NCBI RefSeq assembly: GCF_006171285.1
Contig: NZ_CP040888.1
Location: 186,001-250,000, forward strand
Source: Leclercia adecarboxylata
GTDB taxonomy: Bacteria > Pseudomonadota > Gammaproteobacteria > Enterobacterales > Enterobacteriaceae
Direction of reading: 5' to 3'
DNA length: 64,000 bases
Shown here in pieces: positions 48,899-57,234 of the stretch; position 1 is the first letter of the stretch, and each line of letters opens with the position of its first letter. Below the pieces are notes generated by a model. The model did no database searches. It was given only the letters and a program-made list of their open reading frames with translations, and was not told the DNA's origin. The translations under genes and the position numbers were made by a program.

Positions 48899-50212
48899 AT
48901 GAATAATAAATTCAACCGTGCAATTGAGCACTTGATTAAATCAACTTCCTCAGAAGAGGTCATCAATGCAATTCAGGCAGTGGAAGATCTTTTTAGTTTA
49001 GCATGGCTGAGTAAACAAGAAGGACATAGACTACAAAAGTTATGGGCCAGGCGGGATGTCCTGTCCACATCTGAATTATACTCTTTAGGGAAATCTATAA
49101 TTAATTTGAGTGTTAACAATAAGAAATGGCTTGATGGAACTGCTAAAGAGATAAAGAAGGATACTGATAGTTCACATGGTTTGCTTACCGAAATGATAAT
49201 AATCGGGTCTTTGTCAACAAGCAACGGGACAGTTTCCCCTTGTCCTAAATCATTTAAAATATACGATTATACAGTTGATTTTGAAACTGGATTTAGACAT
49301 AAGGTCTCTATAAAAAATTATGACATAACCAAACATGAAAAAGACTTCAATACAAGAAGTGAAGTAATTCGGTCCACGTTCAAAAATCATCTTAAAGCTA
49401 GGAGGTTGTCTGGAAGATTAACGATTCTACTAGAGCATGATATCCTAACAGATGAACTTACAAGAGAAATATGCTTTTTCATTGCATTTCAAATGAAAGA
49501 TTATGGTTTTTACCCATTTAGTAATGGAAGCGGAGGTATTGGATTCCATGAAATAACTGAGTTTGATAAGAACAGACTAGTTAGTCCTTCCGATACAATA
49601 CTTATCATTGCAAAGCACCACTTCAATGAACAGAGGAATATCATCGATAAAATAGATGAAGCAAATGACAAACTCTTATCTGACCCAGACGACTCAAAAT
49701 CATTAAAACAATTAGTAATTCGGTTGGGTTCGACAGCTAACATAGAAATGATCAATGACCACTTGACCAACTTAGGGGCTGATTGGGAGAGATGTGGGTT
49801 TGACATGTACTTTCTGTTTCAACCTCAGGTTGTATCCGATATTGAAAAAAATAGCACAATGATCACGACATCAATTAAGAGTGGGGTCAAAGGTTTTTTT
49901 CCTTCAACCTCAGATATTAAAAATAAGCTTGAAAATATGAAATGTCTAAAAATGGAATTTGGCATTGGTGCAATAAGCTCTGAAAGTTCACCCATGATTC
50001 TAATGATTAATGATACTCAAACAAATGTTTCGATACAATCACACTATGTATTTCAGAAAGGTGATGTATATCTCCGGGCAGAAAAAAAAGGAAGCGGTTA
50101 TGAAGGCAGTCTAGCTAAGATGGCTCCAGGTATTATCACACATGCTGTATTTGATAATATGACAATATCTCCAATTTGTTACTCACAAGATGATAGAGTA
50201 TTAATCATATAA
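48899..50212 (+). CDS. Unknown protein, possible PD-(D/E)xK-like nuclease, cargo of element 4
   Basis: 437 residues, AT-rich like the HEPN gene before it. Between residues 94 and 141 the order is a helix with E98, a strand with D123/D127 (YDYTVDFET), then VSIKN with K139. This is compatible with the E...D...(S/D/E)xK layout of restriction-like nucleases. The remaining 300 residues show no known motif. The nuclease reading is tentative. As the last gene before the element's right end, it probably forms a functional pair with the HEPN gene. Confidence 0.55.
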   Translation: MNNKFNRAIEHLIKSTSSEEVINAIQAVEDLFSLAWLSKQEGHRLQKLWARRDVLSTSELYSLGKSIINLSVNNKKWLDGTAKEIKKDTDSSHGLLTEMIIIGSLSTSNGTVSPCPKSFKIYDYTVDFETGFRHKVSIKNYDITKHEKDFNTRSEVIRSTFKNHLKARRLSGRLTILLEHDILTDELTREICFFIAFQMKDYGFYPFSNGSGGIGFHEITEFDKNRLVSPSDTILIIAKHHFNEQRNIIDKIDEANDKLLSDPDDSKSLKQLVIRLGSTANIEMINDHLTNLGADWERCGFDMYFLFQPQVVSDIEKNSTMITTSIKSGVKGFFPSTSDIKNKLENMKCLKMEFGIGAISSESSPMILMINDTQTNVSIQSHYVFQKGDVYLRAEKKGSGYEGSLAKMAPGIITHAVFDNMTISPICYSQDDRVLII

Positions 50213-50340
50213 ACGAATGTTATGTAACAACAAAAATTAATACTTATTGACAGCGATTTGTGAATAGACGACTTCCAATCTTTAGCAAAGTGCCACTTCT
50301 ATCTTGCAAATATAGGTGACACTTTAAAACCGCATTGACA

Positions 50341-50613
50341 TATTGATTTATAAGGGTAAGTTGCTCATTTTTACATGAAATACGCACTAATGAATGCGTT
50401 TTGAGTGATTGCAGGAAGGCACCTAAAACCTAATAAAATAGCCCAGCCATAAGGCTCAGGCACACGTCCAGAACATAAATCCCGGTCGCAGACCCTGGTT
50501 TGTTTGAGGCAAGTTCAAAGCGGTAGAATCGACCATCAGTGCTACAAAGAACTGGGTACACTAAAATTTAAGAGCAATGAATCCGGCCATTGTTAATCTA
50601 AGTGCCAGTATGA
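50341..50613. other. Gene-free scar region right of element 4
   Basis: It holds 71 bases of unassigned AT-rich DNA, then the decayed 3' end of a fifth transposon (50412-50550), then 63 bases up to the stop of the Abi-type gene. Confidence 0.6.
50412..50550 (+). mobile_element. Decayed 3' end of a fifth IS1202/ISNCY-type element
   Basis: This stretch repeats, with substitutions and small deletions, the last ~110 bases of the element 4 transposase gene and the bases just after its stop. For example, GGCAAGTTCAAAGCGGTAGA and then ATCGACCATCAGTGCTACAAAG occur at both 47270-47311 and here. Everything upstream in this copy is gone. It shows that another member of the element 4 lineage once stood here. 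Confidence 0.78.
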
Positions 50614-51432
50614 TTAAAATTTACTCGCATGGATAACATCCATTATAAATACAACTAAAGTATGAGATGCATTAACTGCGAGTCTAGCTTCGGCAACTAC
50701 TATCTGCGGAGGATTTTGACCACGCCCATGAGCACTCCCTATATGTGACCGGAATGCGCCAATACCGTCGATTAGTGATGAAATTCCTTTTAAAATTTTG
50801 TGCTGGTCACCCGCTAAAGTGGGATCGGAATTAAGGTCCAAGTCTGGCTGTACGACAGACCAAAGTGGTGCAACATTCAATTTTTGTGGCATAGGTAAAT
50901 TGAATTTTTCTATGTAGCATTTTAATGCAGATTCAATTATAGCGCATGCGGCAGTGACTGATGCATGTGGATCGGTTTGAATATTCTCCACTGCACGAAG
51001 AAACTCATTTTCAATGGATGAATAGTCACCAGACTTTAGATAATCCTCTAACGTCTTAGAAATCGGAGTAGACCCAGACTTAGTTATAAATCCATTGAGT
51101 CTGTAGACTAATTGGTTCTTGGATAAAGCATCAATTATTCTTTTTTGTCCACTTTCGACTGTAGACCCAGCTCCTGCCCTAGAGAATGAATTTGGAGGTA
51201 AATCCATATATTTTTGGATAATTATCCCCAGTACTGAAATTGCATCTACTGAGTCATCTTCATTGCAAGCTTTAAGCCAATTGCTGCATTTTGTTTCACA
51301 GTTTCCTAGAGGCACCTCACCAGGTGCGCCCGATTCCATAAACAGTGAATTTAAAGTTGAATGGCTAAAATAATGCTCACCCAGTACTGAAGACACCGCG
51401 CCAATTACATTGTTAGGTATTTTATTATTCAT
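50614..51432 (-). CDS. Abortive-infection (Abi_C-type) protein
   Basis: 272 residues with AGGAAAG before the ATG. The C-terminal domain matches the Abi_C style: 'HASVTAACAIIESALKCYIE' followed by 'GISSLIDGIGAFRSHIGSAHGRGQ', with R228 and H235 in an R-x6-H HEPN-like arrangement. It lies against the fifth-element remnant in the place where cargo sits in elements 1 and 3, so it is probably old cargo. The right end of that element was not found. Confidence 0.7.
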   Translation of the reverse strand: MNNKIPNNVIGAVSSVLGEHYFSHSTLNSLFMESGAPGEVPLGNCETKCSNWLKACNEDDSVDAISVLGIIIQKYMDLPPNSFSRAGAGSTVESGQKRIIDALSKNQLVYRLNGFITKSGSTPISKTLEDYLKSGDYSSIENEFLRAVENIQTDPHASVTAACAIIESALKCYIEKFNLPMPQKLNVAPLWSVVQPDLDLNSDPTLAGDQHKILKGISSLIDGIGAFRSHIGSAHGRGQNPPQIVVAEARLAVNASHTLVVFIMDVIHASKF

Positions 51433-52068
51433 TCTTTCCTACGGGATTATTCTATTGTTAATTTCAATTAATTATTATAACCGAAAAATGAGGTACGATA
51501 AATGCCTGGTTTTTTACATAACCACATTGGCAAGCTGTTCCTGATAATTAATGCTCTGGACAAGTCCGATTGTCAGGTGGGGTTTGAGTACCTGGGCAGT
51601 CATATGACCGCCCAGGATTTGTTTAGAGATAGCCGAGGTACTTCGTAACAAGAGTCAAAAGACCAGTAATGGACACAATGACCGCCGCTACATCCACTTT
51701 TATCTCAATTTTCAGATCGATATTCATCGCTTATGCTCTGATATGATCTGGGGCCCCAGACACGTAATATCTGGCGTATTTATACTGCCGCAGCCTTGGA
51801 CAGTTCGTGGTTTACATAACCGGTATTGTTCCCACGTTCCGAGTTTCCTGAAACGCTCTTTAACCCTCACCATCAGCCCTGCCAATGATAAGTTTGCCCA
51901 CAGGGCAGTCTCCGAACGTCTTTTCGACCCATCAGCAACTTATGCCTAAGTCACCGGAGGCGTGCGAGCCACACATTGAACATTACAGATCTATTAGCAG
52001 CTTGTCACCGGGTGAAGATGTAAAGGTTTTGTATTAGTTCGAAGAAGAGGTTTTGATCATGAAAAGAT
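51433..52068. other. Mostly non-coding stretch between Abi_C and HEPN genes
   Basis: It contains one candidate 34-residue hydrophobic peptide on the minus strand (51623-51727) and the 12-bp palindrome CTGGGGCCCCAG just upstream of it. No other credible gene was seen. Confidence 0.5.
51623..51727 (-). CDS. Candidate 34-residue membrane peptide
   Basis: MNIDLKIEIKVDVAAVIVSI followed by TGLLTLVTKYLGYL and a stop: a short charged N-terminus, then one hydrophobic helix with a Lys/Tyr end. This layout is like type I toxin peptides (TisB-like) and other small membrane proteins. The ribosome site is weak and no antisense RNA can be shown from sequence alone. Could be chance. Confidence 0.35.
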   Translation of the reverse strand: MNIDLKIEIKVDVAAVIVSITGLLTLVTKYLGYL

Positions 52069-52195
52069 TGGTGGCTGGCGAGGACTCGAACCTCACATCC
52101 CCTTCCAATAGATTCAGTACCTAAACCTATTGGAAGGCCCTTCAAAATTGCTTATGAAGGGACCCAGGGAGCTCTACCAACTAAGCTAACCAGCC
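52069..52195 (-). ncRNA. tRNA-like sequence with an enlarged centre
   Basis: On the minus strand: an acceptor-like 5' arm GGCTGGT, T8, A9, and a D-arm GCTTAGTTGGTAGAGC with the invariant AGTTGGTA. At the 3' end are a T-arm GAGGTTCGAGTCCTC and GCCAGCCACCA pairing with the 5' arm. Between them are two long hairpins instead of a normal anticodon arm: CCCTTCA/TGAAGGG with a ten-base loop and an 11-bp stem CCTTCCAATAG/CTATTGGAAGG. The total is about 127 bases. It cannot be a standard decoding tRNA as written. The 5' end overlaps the last codons of the HEPN gene. Confidence 0.6.
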
Positions 52196-53011
52196 ATTAA
52201 ATGCATTCCGGATTCTATCAACCTCATCTTTATCTTGCAAGTAATTGTTGATTAATGTCTTTGTGATTGCATTGTCTTTACGAGGACCAGTAAGGTGTTT
52301 ATATTTTATGCAAAGTGATTTTGCGATTTTTTCAATGTCCAACATTTTTTGGCAGATATGGTGGGCGACCTGTTGGCATACCTGAGAATACAGAATTACA
52401 TCACGTATTGTTAATTCAGCTTCTTTATTAACTTCATGCTTGTATTTTTTACGCATTTTAATTAAGTCAGATTCTGAAAACATTTCTTCCCAAAGATTAG
52501 TGTTTTCTCGGCTATGTGCGTTAATATTACGAACAAGTCTAAAGTAATCCAATAATTTTAAATCAAGTTCATCTATGTAAATTGACAACTCATTATGGTT
52601 TAATTTAGGATGCGTAATCTTACCATTTATTTTGTTCACATGAGCATGGTGAATTGCTCTACGTAGTATGTCTACATTATCAATATTGAATGACCGTTCA
52701 TCACTATATATTTTTTTTGACAAGGAAATGTAGTCTTTCAAAAATGATTCTAGGCAGCTATATATAAATGCAATGTGACTTTGTGTTACGTAGAGAGATG
52801 TTTTGTAAATCTCTAAATGTGCAACTTTTAGTTTTGCATTTTTATGCTTTTTAGTTACGTCTTCAATTCGATTAATGTTAATGCGGCCAGATTCATCTTT
52901 GCAAAGGAGTTCCTTTACTGCTACATCAATCAGAATTAAATGTGGGTTTACTGTCCCTAAAAGTTTTCTGAATTTTGTCTCAATAGATCGTGGCTGCATA
53001 TCTTCTGTCAT
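52181..53011 (-). CDS. HEPN-motif protein linked to the tRNA-like sequence
   Basis: 276 residues from the ATG at 53011, which has AGGAGG eight bases upstream; an earlier in-frame ATG has no such site. HEPN motif R161-N-x3-H166 (RLVRNINAHSREN), in a helical protein of the abortive-infection RNase type. The stop codon TAG lies inside the D-stem of the tRNA-like sequence, so the RNA would be part of the same transcript. This link suggests that the RNA is a decoy, substrate or regulator of the HEPN protein. That is inference. Confidence 0.65.
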   Translation of the reverse strand: MTEDMQPRSIETKFRKLLGTVNPHLILIDVAVKELLCKDESGRININRIEDVTKKHKNAKLKVAHLEIYKTSLYVTQSHIAFIYSCLESFLKDYISLSKKIYSDERSFNIDNVDILRRAIHHAHVNKINGKITHPKLNHNELSIYIDELDLKLLDYFRLVRNINAHSRENTNLWEEMFSESDLIKMRKKYKHEVNKEAELTIRDVILYSQVCQQVAHHICQKMLDIEKIAKSLCIKYKHLTGPRKDNAITKTLINNYLQDKDEVDRIRNAFNGWLA

Positions 53012-53145
53012 AGGTAACGCCTCCTGTGTTGAGATTGATTTTATAAAATACACGGCAAAGATTAACTATCACTTTGATAGTCAGAGACCGTTTAAGCGAG
53101 TTGTGGGCTAAAGATAAATTATTAATGGTCTGAATCCTCAGGCCA

Positions 53146-53796
53146 TTAATATTCAACGATATCTTGCTTCACGGAACTTAAATCAATCTCTGGCTGTAAA
53201 ATCAGGACAGTATAACCCATACTCACAGGCAATTTCTCAGTTTTGAGCCCGCACTGCTCCAATAATGGAAATATCCCGTCTGGAACGCCAGTTACACGCA
53301 CCTCAAGTGGCAATATAAGATTTCCTGATTCTGTAAATGAGCTATGGAGTTGAGATTTCTGTGTATACACAGCCGATACATCTGTACCGCATTTCCAACC
53401 ATCCTGCCACTCGGTATCGGATAATAGGTGATCCTGCCAGCCCATTGAACGTAGCGTGTCAATCATGCAGGTGAATCTAAACAGCGTGCTCTGATTGGCT
53501 AACTCACCAGAGCTTGCCAGCCAGATATACTCCACCTTGCTGTAAAGCCGTGCTGATGGCCCTTTCAGTTTCCCTTGTTCCTGTAACCAGATTATGTCAG
53601 GCGCCAGAGATTTAGGAAAAACCTTGCGTTTCTGAGCTGTTGAAAGCCACTGCATTATGAACATGTGTGTTTGAAGAGACGTGAGAGATCTTCCCTCTTT
53701 CCGTGCAAGCTTTACCGCTACGATGATGCACCAGGCGAGATGAGCTAGTTCAGTATCAGGGCGCTTAGTAGTTAGCTCAGTCAATACTTTCTCCAC
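53146..53796 (-). CDS. Unknown protein beside the type VI genes
   Basis: 216 residues, no signal peptide or membrane span. The start may be the GTG at 53796 or the TTG four codons later, which has GGAGA upstream. The N-terminal half is helical (LAHLAWCIIVAVKLARKEG), the C-terminal half beta-like. It lies downstream of the vasL-like gene on the same strand and could be an accessory of that cluster. No family recognised. Confidence 0.5.
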   Translation of the reverse strand: MEKVLTELTTKRPDTELAHLAWCIIVAVKLARKEGRSLTSLQTHMFIMQWLSTAQKRKVFPKSLAPDIIWLQEQGKLKGPSARLYSKVEYIWLASSGELANQSTLFRFTCMIDTLRSMGWQDHLLSDTEWQDGWKCGTDVSAVYTQKSQLHSSFTESGNLILPLEVRVTGVPDGIFPLLEQCGLKTEKLPVSMGYTVLILQPEIDLSSVKQDIVEY

Positions 53797-53957
53797 GACT
53801 GTTAAGGAAAATTTTAAGGCCGGAGATTATCATGAAATTGGTTGTTGGCGAACCGGCGAAATGAGGTCAAGTTTCGAGTTTCGAAGTAGGTAGGGATGAG
53901 GTGTATGAAGCCAAACCGGCGCGTCTTCATCATTACCTGGTATGTCTAACCCAAAAT

Positions 53958-54916
53958 CTATTTTTGGTTGTTTGACGTGGCCATGATGTAGGAGTTATTC
54001 AGTTGCCTGAGCTGTAGATCTGCCCGGTTGAGCAGGTCTCGGGACAGCGGTTGATCCTGCGGGGAATTTTGCAGTTGCCGGATTAATTCTTCAACTGGCA
54101 CGCTTTCGTTTAAGGACTTTGATATAGAGAACACAGCCGTTTTAAGCTCACTAACGGTCAGGTATTTGCCCTTCTTCTCATCGAGTTGATTAAGTCTGTC
54201 CTGAAGCGTCTGAAGCTCAGATACTCCCCTGTACCAACCTGAGATGGTGGCATTGGGCAAACTGTTGGCTTGCAGCTTTGATCGCCAGTCCGCCGACAAC
54301 TCCTCTGCAAATTTGGCGTTAGGGTAAAGATGGCGAGTTTGTTCTACCAACTGATTACCGTATTGCAATGGCCAATACGGTGAAAGAGTGCTCAGTTCGT
54401 TCAGACGGGAAGTTAATTGTTTGGCGTAGGTATCACTGGATTCAAGCCACGTCGGAGCGTCCTGGCGTAGCTGATCGACAGCCGGAAGAGGCATGCTGGT
54501 CGGTAAAGCTGCGAGAGAGTTGTTCAACGCATCTTCTCCGGGGTGGCTGAATACTATTGGCGTGAAAATATAGGTGACTATGCCCAGTACGGCAGCTGTT
54601 AAAATACCGCCGAAATAAGCCACTAATGGAGTGACCCTTGAGGCTGATTTTCTGATTACTTCAACTTCAACTGCTGGTTCAGAATTCACCACATATACCC
54701 AGCGCTGACTATTCTGCCTTTCTGCCTTAACCGGTAGTGCTACGTCAGTTAGATTGCTATCCGTCTGGCTTGACGTGACATCACTATTTTCCAGCCTGAT
54801 AATTGTGTTTTGCAGCATCTGACGAAGCGGCTCAAAACCACTTGCTCTGTGCAGTTCGAGCCGTTGCAAGGCTTCACCAGTTGAGCTCAAAAGCCTTATT
54901 CCCTGGTTCAGGCCTA
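53958..54916 (-). pseudogene. VasL/TssA-like type VI protein, C-terminal part
   Basis: It continues the frame of the N-terminal part at 56071-56458. Removing IS630 and one TA restores a single 448-codon gene in frame. This part has a membrane span (PLVAYFGGILTAAVLGIVTYIFTPIVF) and a helical C-terminal domain, as in VasL-type proteins. A TTG start near 54890 could still give a shorter product, but the ImpA-type N-terminal domain would be missing. Confidence 0.72.
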
Positions 54917-56068
54917 AATAGCTGCGCGGAATAGTAGATCACTGAAAGGGAACTCAGCCCGGATTGCGCGATCTGATCATTCGCCAAACCAACCAAAACC
55001 ACCAACCGGACTGAGCGATGCCGATCATAGCACCAATACCCCGTGGCGAACGACGCCTGATGCAGAAAGCTATTCATAAAACGCGCGATAAAAATCATGC
55101 CCGCAGACTCACGGCCATGCTGATGCTTCATCGGGGTGAACGGGTCAGCGATGTTGCCAGAACTCTCTGTTGTGCCCGTTCATCCGTTGGTCGCTGGATT
55201 AACTGGTTTACGCACTCAGGTATTGAAGGCCTGAAATCCTTACCCGCAGGGCGCTCCCGACGCTGGCCTTTTGAACATATCTGCACCCTGTTACGTGAGC
55301 TGATAAAGCATTCTCCCGGCGATTTTGGTTATCAACGTTCACGCTGGAGCACCGAATTACTGGCAATAAAAATCAATGAGATAACCGGTTGCCAGTTACA
55401 TGCAGGAACCGTTCGCCGCTGGTTGCCATCTGCGGGGCTTGTATGGCGCAGGGCCGCGCCAACTCTGCGCATCCGTGACCCACATAAAGATGAAAAGATG
55501 GCGGTAATCCACAAAGCGCTGGATGAATGCAACGCAGAGCATCCGGTATTTTATGAAGATGAAGTGGATATTCACCTTAATCCTAAAATCGGTGCGGACT
55601 GGCAGTTGCGCGGACAGCAGAAACGGGTAGTGACGCCGGGGCAGAACGAAAAATACTATCTGGCCGGCGCACTGCACAGTGGCACGGGTAAAGTCAGCTA
55701 CGTGGGCGGCAACAGCAAAGTTCAGCGCTGTTTATCGCTCTGCTGAAGCACCTGAAAGCCACTTACCGGCGGGCGAAAACAATCACGCTGATCGTTGATA
55801 ACTACATTATCCATAAAAGCCGCGAAACACAGCGCTGGTTGAAAGCAAATCCCAAGTTCAGGGTAATTTACCAGCCGGTTTACTCGCCGTGGGTGAATCA
55901 TGTGGAACGGCTATGGCAGGCACTTCATGACACGATAACCCGTAATCATCAGTGCCGCTCAATGTGGCAGTTACTGAAAAAGGTCCGCCATTTTATGGAA
56001 ACCGCCAGCCCATTCCCCGGAGGAAAACATGGTCAGGCAAAAGTGTAGCGGTATTAGGCGCAGCTATT
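54917..56068 (+). mobile_element. IS630-family insertion in the vasL-like gene
   Basis: Ends AATAGCTGCGC and GCGCAGCTATT are complementary. TA dinucleotides flank both (54915-54916 and 56069-56070), the normal IS630 target duplication. It is 1152 bp. The clean target duplication shows simple insertion without further rearrangement. Confidence 0.9.
55018..56048 (+). pseudogene. IS630 transposase with a frameshift
   Basis: The first frame (55018-55746) contains the helix-turn-helix region and the first Asp (PVFYEDEVDIHLNPK). The rest (DDE part VDNYIIHKSRETQ, then NHVERLWQALH) lies in another frame up to 56048. The shift is at the A-run near 55716-55719 (AGCAAAGTT). One more A would restore a single ~343-codon frame. 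It may be a true mutation, a sequencing error, or slippage-dependent expression. Confidence 0.8.
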
Positions 56069-56070
56069 TA

Positions 56071-56458
56071 GTAAATCCGCCCTATGGAGGGATAAAGTCC
56101 GGAACAGCTGCTGAAGACGCTTACTCAGGCTGCTGAGTATTTCTATTCTGGCATGTGCAGAAGCGGGCCACATTGCTGACCATTGATAGCGTATCAGGGC
56201 ATCCAGAATCGCCATACCTTCATTGAAACCCTGTATACCTGCCTGTTGTGCCCTTGCCAAGGTATACCACGCCGCCGTCTGAAGCTCGACCCCATTGATA
56301 TCGAAAAGGTTTAACGCCAGTTTTTCAACATTCCCCCAGTTCACATCCGGACGGGCAGGATGGGTGAGTTTAGCTAGTTCTTCACGTAATGATGAATAAT
56401 CAGGCATTGAGCGCGGATCGTTTCCAGTCTTAAGATGGCGTTCGGTAGTGTAGGACAT
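56071..56458 (-). pseudogene. VasL/TssA-like type VI protein, N-terminal part
   Basis: 129 native codons starting MSYTTERHLKTG with the ImpA-N-type segment (SLREELAKLTHPARPDVNWGNVEKLALNLFDINGVELQTAAWYTLARAQQAG). It is interrupted by IS630 after codon 129. Upstream, the tssE stop lies 34 bases away. Confidence 0.75.
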
Positions 56459-56492
56459 TGTGAAATCCGTATCGAATGAGGGTATGAGTTGA

Positions 56493-56942
56493 TTAGATAA
56501 ATTGATGGTTTTCCAGATGCTGCTGTTGTTTCAAGTGCCTGATCATCACTTTTCCCTCTGGCATAAACTCGGTCCCATACCGTACAAGTCCAATACCTCT
56601 CAGTTCCGCATCGATGGCGTAACGCAACTCACCTGGTACTTGCTGTTCAAGTAGGGTCACATTGAGTGACTGCAAACGAGGTTCATACTTGAGCAGGACA
56701 CCGGCCAGCATTTCGATCAGCTCGTGGGCTGTCCCGGGCATGCCTTGCAGAATTTTGGTCATATCCGGCAAACCATAATCTGGTAGATGGGATACGGTAC
56801 CGGCCCGGGCGTTCAAAATTCGCTGGATGTTATCCAGTACAGATAAAATGACCGGGTCTTCTTCGTTTACAACTTCAAGGGGAAGATCTCCTGTAAAGTT
56901 GCCAGTAAGAATTTCATATAATGAAGGTGATTTTCGGTCCAT
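56493..56942 (-). CDS. tssE: Type VI baseplate protein TssE (GpW/gp25 family)
   Basis: 149 residues from the ATG at 56942 (MDRKSPSLYEIL); the open frame extends 16 codons further without support. The gp25-like features are LNARAGTVSHLPDYGLPDM and the C-terminal RYAIDAELRG segment. In a working system it joins the baseplate that starts sheath assembly. No other baseplate genes (tssF, G, K) are present nearby. Confidence 0.88.
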   Translation of the reverse strand: MDRKSPSLYEILTGNFTGDLPLEVVNEEDPVILSVLDNIQRILNARAGTVSHLPDYGLPDMTKILQGMPGTAHELIEMLAGVLLKYEPRLQSLNVTLLEQQVPGELRYAIDAELRGIGLVRYGTEFMPEGKVMIRHLKQQQHLENHQFI

Positions 56943-56961
56943 ATTGATTTTTTTCCACACT

Positions 56962-57234
56962 CTATGCTGGTAATGGATAAGGCAAATCAATTTCGGGTGC
57001 GTCTGGTAACCAACGGCCTGATTTTTTCATTAAATACCCCAAAATCTCATCATTAGTTAAATTGACGTCAGACATTGAATCAATTTTGAACCAGTATTCA
57101 GGATAGTAGAATAGGTCTGAGGCACGTGGCTCTGAGAAATTCAACTCTATCAGGCTAAGAGCATAACCTTGTATCCTCGATGTCTTCAACGATGACTTTG
57201 GCATCGCGAAGCGGGTGTGAAGCCTGGAGATCAT
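56962..57234 (-). pseudogene. Out-of-frame tail after tssC, possible fusion scar
   Basis: A 90-codon frame overlaps the tssC 3' end in another frame. After the overlap it reads 'GYALSLIELNFSEP..DLFYYPEYWFKID..' and ends in a proline-rich tail (LPYPLPA). It does not look like the normal TssC C-terminus. It may be the end of another gene joined by a deletion that also removed hcp and other genes. No supported start codon. Confidence 0.4.

Larger units (their letters stand above)
45836..50340 (+). mobile_element. IS1202/ISNCY-type transposon with TPR and HEPN cargo, element 4
   Basis: The left end (45836-45893) has paired motifs TAATGTCAC and GATAGAAACGTCACC. The right region (50287-50340) has the complements, GTGCCACTTCTATCTTG and GGTGACACTTT, ending ATTGACA. 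The match is looser than for elements 2 and 3, and no AACATG follows, so this copy looks older. It is 4505 bp and all three cargo genes read in the same direction as the transposase. Confidence 0.68.

Noticed and set aside
51743..51949. 68-codon plus-strand frame in the gap after the Abi_C gene
   Set aside because: No ribosome site, and a composition unlike protein (Arg/Ser/Pro-rich mix); nothing supports translation.
52069..52195. Ordinary tRNA gene
   Set aside because: The central region has two long hairpins and no seven-base anticodon loop on a five-bp stem; the 3' side is also one base short of the standard.
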